The position numbers and the translations under genes were made by a program. Under the pieces are notes generated by a model. The model ran no database searches and had not been told where the DNA came from. It saw only the letters and a list, made by a program, of their open reading frames with translations. This document shows, piece after piece, positions 8,589 to 18,690 of a DNA stretch of 50,818 nucleotides. This stretch comes from an uncultured Clostridia bacterium (GTDB lineage: Bacteria > Bacillota > Clostridia > Oscillospirales > Acutalibacteraceae). Each line of letters opens with the position of its first letter. Within the stretch, counting starts at the first letter, position 1. The DNA lies in NCBI GenBank assembly GCA_945982035.1, contig CAMFRO010000002.1, positions 1 through 50,818 on the forward strand, read 5' to 3'.

Positions 8589-9986
8589 TTGAAGGATATA
8601 GATACATTACTAAAAGAAGTAAAAAGAATACATTTTATAGGAATAGGCGGCTCCGGAATGTGTCCCCTCGCCGAAATACTTATTTCACTGGGCTATGAAC
8701 TGTCAGGCTCCGACAATAATGATACGGAAACCTTTAGAAGAATTGAGAAAGAGGGCGCAAAGGTTTATCTCGGTCAGGTTAAAGAAAACATAACCGATGA
8801 TATTGAGCTTGTAATTTACACAAACGCAATTCTAAAGGGCAACGAGGAGCTTGAATACGCAAAATCAAAGTTTCCCTGCTTTGAACGTGCAGACCTTCTC
8901 GGCGCTGTCAGCAGAATTTTTTCAAATTGCATCGGAATATGCGGTACTCACGGAAAAACCACAACCTCATCAATGACAACACAAATTTTGATGCAGGCAG
9001 GTCTTGATCCGTCGGCAGTTATCGGCGGTAAGCTTCCGCTTATTAACGCTTACGGCAGATACGGTCACAGTCAGAATTTTGTTTGCGAAAGCTGTGAATT
9101 CAACAATACATTTCTCAAAATGAATCCGGACATTGCTGTTATACTTAATATTGACGAGGACCATTTGGACTTTTTCGGTAATCTTGATAATATAAAAAAA
9201 TCATTCCGTGAATTTGCCGAAAAAACCACGAAAACAATTATTTACAACGGTGATGATGATAATACCGTTGACGCCCTTAAAGGCATTACCGGTAAAAAAT
9301 TAATTTCAATAGGCAAAAGCGGTAAAACTGAATGGAATGCACAAAACATCAGTGTTCCCGGCGGATTTCATTCGGAATACGATGTTTATCATAACGGAGA
9401 GCTTGTTACTCACGTTGAGCTTTCTGTTCCCGGTGAGCATAATATTCTCAACTCGCTTTGCGCCTTTGTTGCTTCTTATGAAAGCGGCGCAGATGTTGAA
9501 AGCATTTGTAAGGGATTAAAAGCCTTCGGCGGTGCATCAAGGCGTTTTGAGCTTTTAGGCACATACTGCGGTGTTACCTTTGCTGATGATTATGCACACC
9601 ACCCGGCAGAGCTAAAGGTTACTCTTGAGGCAGCTATGAAGATGGGATACAACAATGTTTGGGCAGTACATCAACCCTTTACATTTACAAGAACAAGTCT
9701 TTTGCTTGATGATTTTGCAAGGGTACTGCAAATTCCCGATAAATGCGTTATCAGTGCAATTATGGGCAGTCGTGAGGTTAACACAATAGGAATTAAAGCA
9801 TCGGATTTGTCCGAGAAGGTTCCCGGCTCAGTTCAGCTTGATACATTTGATGAAATCTGCGATTATGTATGCGATAATGCACAGGAGGGAGATCTTGTTA
9901 TTACACTCGGATGCGGTGATGTATATAAGGTCGCAAGAATGATGTGTAAAAAAATGAAAGAAAAAGAAACGACCGGCAATGAGTAA
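8589..9986 (+). CDS. murC: UDP-N-acetylmuramate--L-alanine ligase (TTG start)
   Basis: HFIGIGGSGMCPLAEIL, GTHGKTTT, DDYAHHPAE. Confidence 0.96.
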   Translation: MKDIDTLLKEVKRIHFIGIGGSGMCPLAEILISLGYELSGSDNNDTETFRRIEKEGAKVYLGQVKENITDDIELVIYTNAILKGNEELEYAKSKFPCFERADLLGAVSRIFSNCIGICGTHGKTTTSSMTTQILMQAGLDPSAVIGGKLPLINAYGRYGHSQNFVCESCEFNNTFLKMNPDIAVILNIDEDHLDFFGNLDNIKKSFREFAEKTTKTIIYNGDDDNTVDALKGITGKKLISIGKSGKTEWNAQNISVPGGFHSEYDVYHNGELVTHVELSVPGEHNILNSLCAFVASYESGADVESICKGLKAFGGASRRFELLGTYCGVTFADDYAHHPAELKVTLEAAMKMGYNNVWAVHQPFTFTRTSLLLDDFARVLQIPDKCVISAIMGSREVNTIGIKASDLSEKVPGSVQLDTFDEICDYVCDNAQEGDLVITLGCGDVYKVARMMCKKMKEKETTGNE

Positions 9987-10401
9987 TAATTATAAAATCT
10001 TTGATACCCTGCCCTGTCAGGCAAAGGATATAAGAACGCAGGTTTTTGTTCAGGAGCAGGGATTTAAAAATGAATTTGATTCTGTTGACGAATACGCTAA
10101 GCATATTGTAATTTTTGATGAAAACGGAATTGGCATTGCAACCGGCAGAGTATTTACCGACGATGGTGAAAATTATCATATTGGCAGGGTTGCAGTTGTA
10201 AAATCTCACCGAGGCGAAGGCTTGGGATTGGAAATTATGGAGATTGCCGAAGCCGTCGCAAAAGAAGAAAATGCAAAATCGTTAATAATTTCAGCACAGC
10301 TTCAGGCTAAGCATTTTTATGAAAAATGCGGATTTTTTCCAATCGGTGAAATTTATTATGATGAGCATTGTGAGCATATTAAGATGATAAAAGCGATATA
10401 A
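9979..10401 (+). CDS. GNAT family N-acetyltransferase
   Basis: VFVQEQGF..., GRVAVVKSHRGEGLG acetyl-CoA motif, FYEKCGF. Confidence 0.88.
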   Translation: MSNNYKIFDTLPCQAKDIRTQVFVQEQGFKNEFDSVDEYAKHIVIFDENGIGIATGRVFTDDGENYHIGRVAVVKSHRGEGLGLEIMEIAEAVAKEENAKSLIISAQLQAKHFYEKCGFFPIGEIYYDEHCEHIKMIKAI

Positions 10402-10405
10402 TATT

Positions 10406-10448
10406 AAAGACCGTGGAGTGCGACAATTGAGCCGTCCACGGTCTTTTT
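10406..10448. terminator. Bidirectional terminator between convergent genes
   Basis: AAAGACCGTGGA ... TCCACGGTCTTTTT hairpin. Confidence 0.88.
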
Positions 10449-10459
10449 ATATTCATATA

Positions 10460-11590
10460 TTATTTAAAGAAATCTTTTATAACACCATTTAGAAGATTAG
10501 GTATATCAATACTTTGAGGGCAATGACCTTTGCATTTTCCACAGGAAATGCAGCTATCATATCCCACATCAATATTTTTATACTGAGCCATTGCCTCATT
10601 CCAGCTGATATCACAGCTTTTATACCTGTTGTAAACAGAAAACATTGAGCTGATTTTAACGCCTTGGGGACAGTCGGAGCAATAATCGCATCCGGTACAA
10701 CCAATTAATTCCTGCTTATTAATAAGTGATGCTGCCTGACGGCAAATCTCAAACTCATCATCATTAAAAGGTTTAAAATCGGTAAGATTTTCAATATTAT
10801 CATAAAGCTGTTCAAGGGAATTCATACCGCTTAATATTGTAAGCACATTTCTGTATGAAGCAACAAAGCTAATAGCCCAGGAGGCAATGCTTTTGTCGGG
10901 CTTTGCATTCTTTAGCAACTCCTCTGTTTCCTTACCGGGCATTGCCAGCTTGCCGCCTCTTACAGGCTCCATAACGATAACAGGAATACCTGAATCCGTT
11001 AAAATACGATACTGCTCGTCGGCACTTTGAATTTTCCAATCAAGATAATTCATTTGAATTTGTGCAAAATCCCAATGATGCTCACCGACAATTCGTCTTA
11101 AATCCTCGGTAGTTCCGTGAAAGGAAAAGCCGATATTACGGATTTTTCCCTCGTCACGCTTTCTGCTGATAAATTCGTATGCTTTAAATCTTTCGCATTT
11201 ATCATAATTTTCGCCGTCAAGAGCGTGGAGCAAATAAAAATCAAAATATTCCACACCGCACTTTTCAAGCTGATCGTTAAAAACTCTCTCCATATCTTCG
11301 GGAGTGTCACACATCCAAATAGGTAGCTTGTCGGCAAGAAAGAAGCTTTCTCTTGGATATTTTTTCAGTGCTTTGCCGATAAAATTCTCACTTTTACCCT
11401 CATGATACATATAAGCAGTATCAAAATAATTAATTCCGTTTTCTATTGCGGTATCTACTATTTTACTTGCTTTTTCAAAATCTATGGCGTCGCTTGACTC
11501 GAATTTCTTACCATCGGTGCAGGGCAGACGCATTGTACCGAGTCCCAAACGAGAAACCTGAGTGTTTTTAAACTTAACTCTGTCTATCAT
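10460..11590 (-). CDS. Aldo/keto reductase with C-terminal 4Fe-4S ferredoxin domain
   Basis: AKR N-terminus (VSRLGLGTMRLP); CTGCDYCSDCP and CISCGKCKGHCP. Confidence 0.9.
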   Translation of the reverse strand: MIDRVKFKNTQVSRLGLGTMRLPCTDGKKFESSDAIDFEKASKIVDTAIENGINYFDTAYMYHEGKSENFIGKALKKYPRESFFLADKLPIWMCDTPEDMERVFNDQLEKCGVEYFDFYLLHALDGENYDKCERFKAYEFISRKRDEGKIRNIGFSFHGTTEDLRRIVGEHHWDFAQIQMNYLDWKIQSADEQYRILTDSGIPVIVMEPVRGGKLAMPGKETEELLKNAKPDKSIASWAISFVASYRNVLTILSGMNSLEQLYDNIENLTDFKPFNDDEFEICRQAASLINKQELIGCTGCDYCSDCPQGVKISSMFSVYNRYKSCDISWNEAMAQYKNIDVGYDSCISCGKCKGHCPQSIDIPNLLNGVIKDFFK

Positions 11591-11593
11591 AGC

Positions 11594-12988
11594 TTACTCC
11601 TTAGTCCATGTGACTCCGTTAGGGGTATCCTTAAGAATAATGCCTCTTGCCTTTAAATCATCTCTGATTTTGTCGGCAGTTGCCCAATCCTTATTCTTTC
11701 TGGCTTGTTGGCGTTGTTCTATCAAATCTTCAATTTCGCTGTCAATATCATTTGACTTTCTATTATAAAGAATACCAAGAACTGCACAAAGCTCATCAAA
11801 CAAATCAGCGGCGGTGGTGCATACATTTTTTGACACCTTCTTGTCAAGTATAAGCGTGTTTATATCCTTAACAAGGTCAAATACTGCGGCAATACCGTCA
11901 GCAGTATTAAGGTCGTCATCCATAGCGTCAATAAACTGCTGTCTGTGTGAATTAATTTTACTGATAAGATTTTCGTCATCTGCAATACTATCATCAGCAT
12001 TTTTTACTGCAAAATCAAGGGATTCACGACATGTGTATAATCTGTCAAGTGCGGCTTGGCACTGCTCAATTATTTCAAGATTATAATTGATAGGAGAGCG
12101 GTAATGAGATGAAATAAGGAAGTATCTGATTACCTCATATCCGTATTTTTCGGCAATTTCACGAACAGTTTTGAAGTTGCCGAGAGATTTACTCATCTTT
12201 ACGTTATCTACATTAATATAACCGTTGTGCATCCAGTATCTTGAAAAAGTACATCCGTTAGCACATTCACTTTGGGCGATTTCATTTTCGTGATGAGGAA
12301 AAATAAGGTCTTGACCGCCGCAATGAATATCAATAGTATTTCCAAGATATTTTCTGTTCATGGCAGAGCACTCAATATGCCAACCCGGTCTGCCCTTTCC
12401 CCAAGGTGACTCCCAGTAAGGCTCCCCCTCCTTTGCAGCCTTCCAAAGTGCAAAATCAAGCGGGTCCTCCTTTTGCTCGCCTACAGCAATTCTTGCACCG
12501 CTTTGCAAATCGTCAATAGGCTGATGAGAAAGCTTACCGTATTCATTAAATTTAAGAGTTCTGAAATAAACATCGCCGTTAACTGCGTAAGCGTATCCCT
12601 TTTCAACAAGCGAGCTTATAATATCAATGATTTCATCAATATTTTCAGTAGCTTTTGGGTGAACTGTTGCATCCTTAAAATTAAGTCCGTGAGCATCAGT
12701 CCAAAACTCGTTAATATATTTTTCTGAAATCTCCTTAAATGTGCTGTTTTCCTCAATTGCACGGTTGATGATTTTGTCGTCAACATCAGTAAAATTCTGT
12801 ACAAATTTTACGTTATATCCTCTGTATTCAAGGTATCTTCTTAAAACGTCAAACACACAAAGAGGTCTTGCATTGCCGATATGAATATAATTATACACGG
12901 TAGGTCCGCAGGCGTAAATCTTTACCTCATTCGGATCGGCAGGAACAAATTCCTCCTTAGTTCTGGTCATCGTGTTGAATATTTTCAT
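11594..12988 (-). CDS. cysS: Cysteinyl-tRNA synthetase
   Basis: YACGPTVYNYIHIGNARP, KMSKSLGN. Confidence 0.97.
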   Translation of the reverse strand: MKIFNTMTRTKEEFVPADPNEVKIYACGPTVYNYIHIGNARPLCVFDVLRRYLEYRGYNVKFVQNFTDVDDKIINRAIEENSTFKEISEKYINEFWTDAHGLNFKDATVHPKATENIDEIIDIISSLVEKGYAYAVNGDVYFRTLKFNEYGKLSHQPIDDLQSGARIAVGEQKEDPLDFALWKAAKEGEPYWESPWGKGRPGWHIECSAMNRKYLGNTIDIHCGGQDLIFPHHENEIAQSECANGCTFSRYWMHNGYINVDNVKMSKSLGNFKTVREIAEKYGYEVIRYFLISSHYRSPINYNLEIIEQCQAALDRLYTCRESLDFAVKNADDSIADDENLISKINSHRQQFIDAMDDDLNTADGIAAVFDLVKDINTLILDKKVSKNVCTTAADLFDELCAVLGILYNRKSNDIDSEIEDLIEQRQQARKNKDWATADKIRDDLKARGIILKDTPNGVTWTKE

Positions 12989-13625
12989 TTTTTAAGTCCT
13001 CCAATTTTTTAATTTTATCTTCAAGCTCATTAATCTTTTTCTGATTTTCGGTAATGGCATTCATTATTGGGTCGGGAATATTTATTTGATCCAAATCGTC
13101 AACTCGTTCCCCGTCAATTCTAACAACCTCACCGGGAACGCCAACAACCGTACAGTTAGGCTCAACATCCTTTACCACCACTGCACCGGCGGCAACCTTT
13201 GCATTCTTTCCTATTGTAATCGGTCCGAGAACCTTTGCCCCTGCACCAATCATAACACCGCTTTCAATGGTTGGATGTCTTTTTCCGATATCCTTGCCGG
13301 TACCGCCAAGAGTTACTCCTTGATAAATCATTACGTCATCTCCAACCTCTGCGGTTTCACCGATAACAATGCCGTGACCATGATCTATAACAACCCTTTT
13401 ACCTATCGTTGCGCCGGGATGAATTTCTATTCCTGTTTTGTGAGCACTGCGCTGGCTGATATATCTTGCAATAAAGGGCATATTATGGCGTAAAAACCAA
13501 TTTGCTCTCTTATGGCTTTGTAACGCCTTAAATCCCGGGTAAAGCAGCACTATTTCAATAGGTGAATGAGCGGCAGGGTCGTGGTCAATAAAGCTTTGAA
13601 TATCCTCTTTATACTGTTTGAACAT
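12957..13625 (-). CDS. cysE: Serine O-acetyltransferase
   Basis: Left-handed beta-helix hexapeptides, GIEIHPGATIG, GVTLGGTGK. Confidence 0.95.
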   Translation of the reverse strand: MFKQYKEDIQSFIDHDPAAHSPIEIVLLYPGFKALQSHKRANWFLRHNMPFIARYISQRSAHKTGIEIHPGATIGKRVVIDHGHGIVIGETAEVGDDVMIYQGVTLGGTGKDIGKRHPTIESGVMIGAGAKVLGPITIGKNAKVAAGAVVVKDVEPNCTVVGVPGEVVRIDGERVDDLDQINIPDPIMNAITENQKKINELEDKIKKLEDLKNENIQHDDQN

Positions 13626-13638
13626 AATCTCACTCCAT

Positions 13639-13870
13639 AAAAAAGCCTCCGCCGATTTCTCGACAGAGGCAATAATACTTACTGCGGTTCCACTCCGTTT
13701 TTATACTCAACTACTTACATAGCGTGGCCGTTAACGGGGCTTACCGTCTCGGAATACTGTATTTCCTCCGAGAAGCTCATGGGCGCACTTCATAATAATG
13801 CTTATACAGACATTTCAGCAAGCAGTCTGTTCTCTGAAATAAGCGAAAATTACTACTTTTCCCAATCAAT
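13639..13870 (-). promoter_or_regulatory. T-box leader upstream of cysE-cysS
   Basis: Minus-strand GAGTGGAACCGC T-box core (13684-13695), then terminator GCCTCtGTC...GgCgGAGGC-TTTTTT (13639-13670). Confidence 0.9.
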
Positions 13871-13922
13871 GCTTTTGTCATTTACAATACTATTATATAA
13901 AATTTTAAAAAAAATGCAACAC

Positions 13923-14507
13923 TTATTTTGTTTTTATTAAATACCAACCGTCTTTTGCGTACTTAATACCGCTGAGAAGTGTAACTACTGCGTCAATCCA
14001 AAAAGCTATTGTACAATAAATCATAAGCCAATGAGGAGCTGTTGTTGGAGAAGATGAAATAATAATCTCTCCATCCTTTTCCAATATGGCAAGAATAAGG
14101 AATGTGATACCTGTGGTTGACATTTGAAGAAATGTTTTTGCCTTACCAAAGGCGTTCGCCTGAACAACCTTGCCCTCTGAAGCCGCCGCCATTCTGATAC
14201 CTGCCACAAGAAATTCGCGAGCAAGCATTATCATAATAACAAGGTCGGTATGCCAACCGAGATTAATCTGTACTAAAAATGCAGCAAAAACAAGGGATTT
14301 ATCTGATAACGGGTCCATAAGCTTACCGAAATCGGTAACAAGTCCCTGCTTGCGTGCTATCATTCCGTCAGCCTTATCACTCATACAGGCAACAAAATAA
14401 ACAAGAAGGGCCGCTACCCAATGATACCTAAATTCAATAAGCGATACCGCCAGCAATACGGGAATACAGCAAAATCTGAAAACCGTAATTTTATTTGGTA
14501 AATTCAT
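13923..14507 (-). CDS. pgsA: CDP-diacylglycerol--glycerol-3-phosphate 3-phosphatidyltransferase
   Basis: SDKADGMIARKQGLVTDFGKLMDPLSDK CDP-alcohol phosphotransferase motif. Confidence 0.95.
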   Translation of the reverse strand: MNLPNKITVFRFCCIPVLLAVSLIEFRYHWVAALLVYFVACMSDKADGMIARKQGLVTDFGKLMDPLSDKSLVFAAFLVQINLGWHTDLVIMIMLAREFLVAGIRMAAASEGKVVQANAFGKAKTFLQMSTTGITFLILAILEKDGEIIISSSPTTAPHWLMIYCTIAFWIDAVVTLLSGIKYAKDGWYLIKTK

Positions 14508-14508
14508 A

Positions 14509-15825
14509 TTACACACTCTCTCCAATCAAATCATATCCGTCAAAGTCAGTAATTACAACCTCTGCAAAATCACCTATGCAGATACTTTTATCAGAAGTAA
14601 AAATTATTCCGCTGTCTATTTCGGGTGAATCCATATAGGAACGTCCTGTATATTTTCCGTCATCAAAGGAATCAACAATAACCTTGTACTTTTTACCGAT
14701 TCTTGATTTGTTACAATTCTCGGTAATACTGTACTGAGTGTCCATTAAAACCTCTGCTCGTCTGTTTTTCACCTGTTCGTCAAGCTGATTTTTCATATCA
14801 AAGGCAGGTGTACCCTCCTCCGGCGAAAAAGCAAAGCAACCCATTTTGTCAAACTTTACATCTTTTACAAACGAACACAAATCTTCAAAATCGCTTTCAC
14901 CTTCTCCGGGAAAGCCTACCATTAAAGTTGTTCTTATTGAAATATCGGGAATCTCAGTGCGGAGTTTATTTACAAGCATTTTGTACTCATCGCCGTCACC
15001 GGGACGATTCATAGCCTTAAGCACATTTTTTGAAGAATGCTGAAGCGGAATATCTATGTAATTGCATATTTTATCATTATTTTTAATAACATCAATCAAG
15101 CTATCGGTAATTCTGTGAGGATAGCAGTAAAAAAGTCTTATCCACTCAATGCCGTCTATTTTAACCAATTCGGTAAGCAAAACGTCAAGCTTATATTCGC
15201 CGTAGATATCCTGTCCGTACTTAGTTGTATCTTGGGCAATTAATATTACTTCCTTAACGCCTGACTGTGCAAGAGTCTTAGCCTCGTCAATTATAGATTC
15301 AATTTTTCTGCTTCTGTATTTACCTCTGATTGACGGAATGGCGCAAAAGGCGCATCTGTTATCACATCCGTCGGCAATCTTTAAATATGCCCAATGTGAC
15401 GGCGTAGAAAGAATTCTTTTGTCATCAAGGGGAAGATTACACCTATCGGGATAACTCGTGGTTACAATGCCGCACAGAGCCTTTTTGCAGGCTTTAACAA
15501 TATCTGCATTAGCACCTATACCAAGCACTGCATCAACCTCAGGCATCTCCTTGATTATTTCATCTTGATAACGCTGAGCAAGACAGCCTGTAACAATAAT
15601 GGCGGAAATAGCGCCCGACTTTTTGTACTCGGCAACCTCAAGAATAGTTTCTATGGCTTCCCTTTTGGCATCGTCTATAAATCCGCAGGTATTAACAATC
15701 ATTATATCGCTTTGCTCTATTTGAGTAACAATTTCAAATCCTGCGTCTGCCAGCTTTGAAAGCATCATCTCGCCGTCAACCTGATTTTTCGGACAGCCGA
15801 GAGATATCATTCCTACTTTATACAT
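14509..15825 (-). CDS. rimO: Ribosomal protein S12 methylthiotransferase
   Basis: SLGCPKNQVDGE, CDNRCAFCAIPSIRGKYRSR radical SAM; start MYKVGM at 15825. Confidence 0.95.
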   Translation of the reverse strand: MYKVGMISLGCPKNQVDGEMMLSKLADAGFEIVTQIEQSDIMIVNTCGFIDDAKREAIETILEVAEYKKSGAISAIIVTGCLAQRYQDEIIKEMPEVDAVLGIGANADIVKACKKALCGIVTTSYPDRCNLPLDDKRILSTPSHWAYLKIADGCDNRCAFCAIPSIRGKYRSRKIESIIDEAKTLAQSGVKEVILIAQDTTKYGQDIYGEYKLDVLLTELVKIDGIEWIRLFYCYPHRITDSLIDVIKNNDKICNYIDIPLQHSSKNVLKAMNRPGDGDEYKMLVNKLRTEIPDISIRTTLMVGFPGEGESDFEDLCSFVKDVKFDKMGCFAFSPEEGTPAFDMKNQLDEQVKNRRAEVLMDTQYSITENCNKSRIGKKYKVIVDSFDDGKYTGRSYMDSPEIDSGIIFTSDKSICIGDFAEVVITDFDGYDLIGESV

Positions 15826-16429
15826 AATCCTCGTTCTCAATTCTGTAAAATGCACTTTTTATATCTGAATAGGAGAAGCCTTTTCTTGCAAGAGATGCCA
15901 TAACCTTTTGCTTTCCGTTCTCTCCCTGAAGCTTTCCGGCGTATTTTGAATTAATCAGTTCAACAATATTTGCCACATTGTCAACTTCATTTTCACAGAG
16001 AACATCTTCAATTATGAAAGAGTCAATGCCCTTCATATACATTTCACGTTTAATAAAATTCAGTGACATCTTTTTATTATCGTACAAATGGCGAAACAGT
16101 GTTCTTGCATATTTTTCATCGTCAAGATAGCCTAAATCAAGCATTTTTTCTATTGCTTTGTCGGCATTGTCGGGGTCAACGGTTCTTAAAAGCTTCTTCC
16201 TAAGCTCCTTAACGGAATGGTCACGTCTTGAAAGAAGATCGTAGCATTTGTTTACTGCCTTTCTGTAATTTATGGCGTCAACAAGCTCCTGCCACTGCTC
16301 TTCGTCAATGTCAGTTCCGTCGTTAATATAATTCTGAGACCAAAAATCAACGTCGGTGGTAATTTGGTATTCATCATCAATAAGTATATGAATTTTTTTA
16401 CCACGACCGTTTTGATGAGATATAATCAT
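15818..16429 (-). CDS. recX: Regulatory protein RecX
   Basis: RecX three-helix repeats (SVKELRKKL, LDDEKYARTL); directly downstream of recA. Confidence 0.88.
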   Translation of the reverse strand: MIISHQNGRGKKIHILIDDEYQITTDVDFWSQNYINDGTDIDEEQWQELVDAINYRKAVNKCYDLLSRRDHSVKELRKKLLRTVDPDNADKAIEKMLDLGYLDDEKYARTLFRHLYDNKKMSLNFIKREMYMKGIDSFIIEDVLCENEVDNVANIVELINSKYAGKLQGENGKQKVMASLARKGFSYSDIKSAFYRIENEDYV

Positions 16430-17589
16430 TACTCATCCTCGTCGTCTTCAATGGCAATGTCAAGCTTTGCCTTTGCTGCGGCACGAGTTTGAGTAATAGG
16501 TCTTCTCTCCTCTGCTGTAAAATCCCCATTCTCTGCTTTTTCTTCTACCTGTGCCTCTTCCTTTGATTTAAGGGCATCCATTACCTTTTGAGTAATCTCG
16601 TCGGCAAATTCAGGCTCATTGACAAACAGCTCCTTAACCTTTTCTCTGCCCTGTCCAAGACGTCTGTCGCCATAAGAGAACCAAGAACCACTCTTTTTGA
16701 TAATTCCTTCTTCAACAGCAACGTCACAAATTTCTCCGTTTCTGTCAATTCCGGTTCCATACATAATATCAAATTCTGCAGATTTAAATGGAGGAGCAAC
16801 CTTGTTTTTAACGATTTTTACTTTTGTGTGAGCACCGATTGTATCACTGCCAACCTTTATGGTTTCGCCCTTTCTTACGTCTATTCTCATTGTGGCATAG
16901 AATTTAAGTGCGCGTCCGCCGGTGGTTACCTCCGGATTACCGTACATAACTCCAACCTTTTCACGAAGCTGGTTAATAAATACGATAATACAATTTGATT
17001 TGTTAATTGCACCGGCAAGCTTGCGAAGTGCCTGTGACATAAGTCTTGCATGCAATCCTACGTGAGAATCACCCATATCCCCCTCAATCTCACTTTTTGG
17101 AACAAGGGCGGCAACAGAGTCAACAACAATAATATCAATGGCTGCCGAACGAACAAGCTGCTCTGTAATTTCAAGAGCCTGCTCACCGTTATCCGGCTGA
17201 GACACAAGCAGCGAATCAACATCAACACCGAGATTAGCAGCATAATCAGGGTCAAGAGCATGCTCGGCATCAATGAAAGCCGCCTCGCCGCCCTGCTTCT
17301 GTGCCTGAGCAACACAATGAAGTGCAAGTGTGGTTTTACCGGATGATTCAGGACCGTAAATTTCAATAATTCTTCCCTTTGGAAGTCCGCCAATACCTGT
17401 GGCAAGGTCAAGAGTAAGGGACCCTGTTGAGATTGCATCTACCTTAAGATGCTTATTTTGACCGAGACGCATAATTGCACCGGCACCGTACTGCTTTTCA
17501 ATCTGCTTTAAGGCAGAGTCAAGAGCCTTCTTTTTATCTTCGGCAGTTTTGTTTTCTGCTATTGTTTTTTCTTTCTTAGCGGTTGCCAT
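16429..17589 (-). CDS. recA: Recombinase A
   Basis: [10 protein letters not shown], canonical RecA core; start MATAKKEK at 17589. Confidence 0.98.
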   Translation of the reverse strand: MATAKKEKTIAENKTAEDKKKALDSALKQIEKQYGAGAIMRLGQNKHLKVDAISTGSLTLDLATGIGGLPKGRIIEIYGPESSGKTTLALHCVAQAQKQGGEAAFIDAEHALDPDYAANLGVDVDSLLVSQPDNGEQALEITEQLVRSAAIDIIVVDSVAALVPKSEIEGDMGDSHVGLHARLMSQALRKLAGAINKSNCIIVFINQLREKVGVMYGNPEVTTGGRALKFYATMRIDVRKGETIKVGSDTIGAHTKVKIVKNKVAPPFKSAEFDIMYGTGIDRNGEICDVAVEEGIIKKSGSWFSYGDRRLGQGREKVKELFVNEPEFADEITQKVMDALKSKEEAQVEEKAENGDFTAEERRPITQTRAAAKAKLDIAIEDDEDE

Positions 17590-17713
17590 ATATTTAACCT
17601 CCAAATATGATATTAAATCTTATTTATTATACTAAATATTGTATATAAAATCAAGAAATAACAACACAAAAGTTCTAATATTTACACCATTTTCAAATTA
17701 ATTAAAAAAACAC

Positions 17714-17742
17714 TTGCATTTTCGTAACAATTCTGTTATTAT
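17714..17742 (+). promoter_or_regulatory. Candidate sigma-A promoter for rpmB (TTGCAT-N17-TATTAT)
   Basis: Consensus-like -35/-10 with 17-bp spacing upstream of rpmB. Confidence 0.5.
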
Positions 17743-17777
17743 ATTTGCGTTGTAAATATATAAGGAGGTGTTCGCAA

Positions 17778-17963
17778 ATGGCAAAATGTGAATACTGTGG
17801 CAAAGAAATGTCATTTGGTATTAAAGTATCACACTCACACAGACGTTCAAACAGAACATGGAAACCAAATATTAAGAAGGTTAAGGCCGTAGTTAACGGT
17901 TCACCTAAAAGAGTTTACGTTTGCACAAGATGCCTTCGTTCAGGTAAGGTAGAAAGAGCGTAA
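17778..17963 (+). CDS. rpmB: 50S ribosomal protein L28 (zinc-ribbon form)
   Basis: MAKCEYCGKEMSFGIKVSHSHRRSNRTWKPN...VCTRCLRSGKV; SD AAGGAGG. Confidence 0.96.
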   Translation: MAKCEYCGKEMSFGIKVSHSHRRSNRTWKPNIKKVKAVVNGSPKRVYVCTRCLRSGKVERA

Positions 17964-17965
17964 GA

Positions 17966-18000
17966 AAAAACCGTCTGACAACAGACGGTTTTAGTTTTTA
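17966..18000 (+). terminator. Terminator after rpmB
   Basis: AAAACCGTCTG-acaa-CAGACGGTTTT then T-rich. Confidence 0.8.
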
Positions 18001-18010
18001 TAAAGGATAT

Positions 18011-18041
18011 AAAAAAAGACAGTTAAATTAACTGTCTTTTT
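18011..18041 (-). terminator. Terminator at the plsY 3' end (overlaps last codons)
   Basis: AAAAAGACAGTTAA/TTAACTGTCTTTTT palindrome. Confidence 0.7.
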
Positions 18042-18690
18042 TCTTTTTATCCGTAATTTTACTTTCGCTATGATTAATAAGCTTAACTATATTACTGCGA
18101 TGTGCAACAAACACAACAACTGCAAAAACAACTGCAATCAGTGTTAAAACAACGTCCTGATAAAAAGCAAAAATAAATACAGGGTAGAAAAACGCCATAA
18201 TCAACGATCCAAGGCTTACATATTTGGTTATAGCCACAACTACGATAAACATTGCAAGAAGAATAAGAGCAATCCTCCAGTCAATCATAAATACCATACC
18301 GCCGCTGGTGGCAACTCCCTTTCCTCCCTTAAAATTAAAAAAGCAAGGAAAAATATGACCGAGGACACAGAAAAATCCGGAAAAGCATTTAACAATAATA
18401 CGTGAATTTTCTGCAAAAGCCGTATTTATAAATTCTTTTTCAAGGTCTGCATCGGGAATTATCAAAAAAGCAATAAAAATTGCAACAATTACCTTAAGCA
18501 TATCACCGGCCATTGTAAATGCTGCCATACCCTTCCCGTAATTTCGCAGCATATTTGTACTTCCTGCGTTACCGCTGCCGTGACTTCGCACATCCTCTTT
18601 AGCAAGCTTACAAGAAAGAATAACTCCGAAATTCAGGCTTCCGAGAAGATAAGAGATTACCGCAACAATGATAAATTTAACAACTATCAT
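18028..18690 (-). CDS. plsY: Glycerol-3-phosphate acyltransferase PlsY
   Basis: YLLGSLNFGVILS, GSGNAGSTNMLRNYGK, GHIFPCFFNFKGGKGVAT. Confidence 0.95.
   Translation of the reverse strand: MIVVKFIIVAVISYLLGSLNFGVILSCKLAKEDVRSHGSGNAGSTNMLRNYGKGMAAFTMAGDMLKVIVAIFIAFLIIPDADLEKEFINTAFAENSRIIVKCFSGFFCVLGHIFPCFFNFKGGKGVATSGGMVFMIDWRIALILLAMFIVVVAITKYVSLGSLIMAFFYPVFIFAFYQDVVLTLIAVVFAVVVFVAHRSNIVKLINHSESKITDKKKKDS

Noticed and set aside
13086-13493. 135-aa plus-strand ORF
   Set aside because: Shadow ORF opposite cysE, low-complexity translation.
16588-16998. 136-aa plus-strand ORF
   Set aside because: Shadow ORF opposite recA; the other strand is strongly conserved coding.
17590-17777. SOS (LexA) box upstream of recA
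   Set aside because: No palindromic GAAC-N4-GTTC type site seen in the recA-rpmB intergenic region; only an isolated half-site (AGTTCT).
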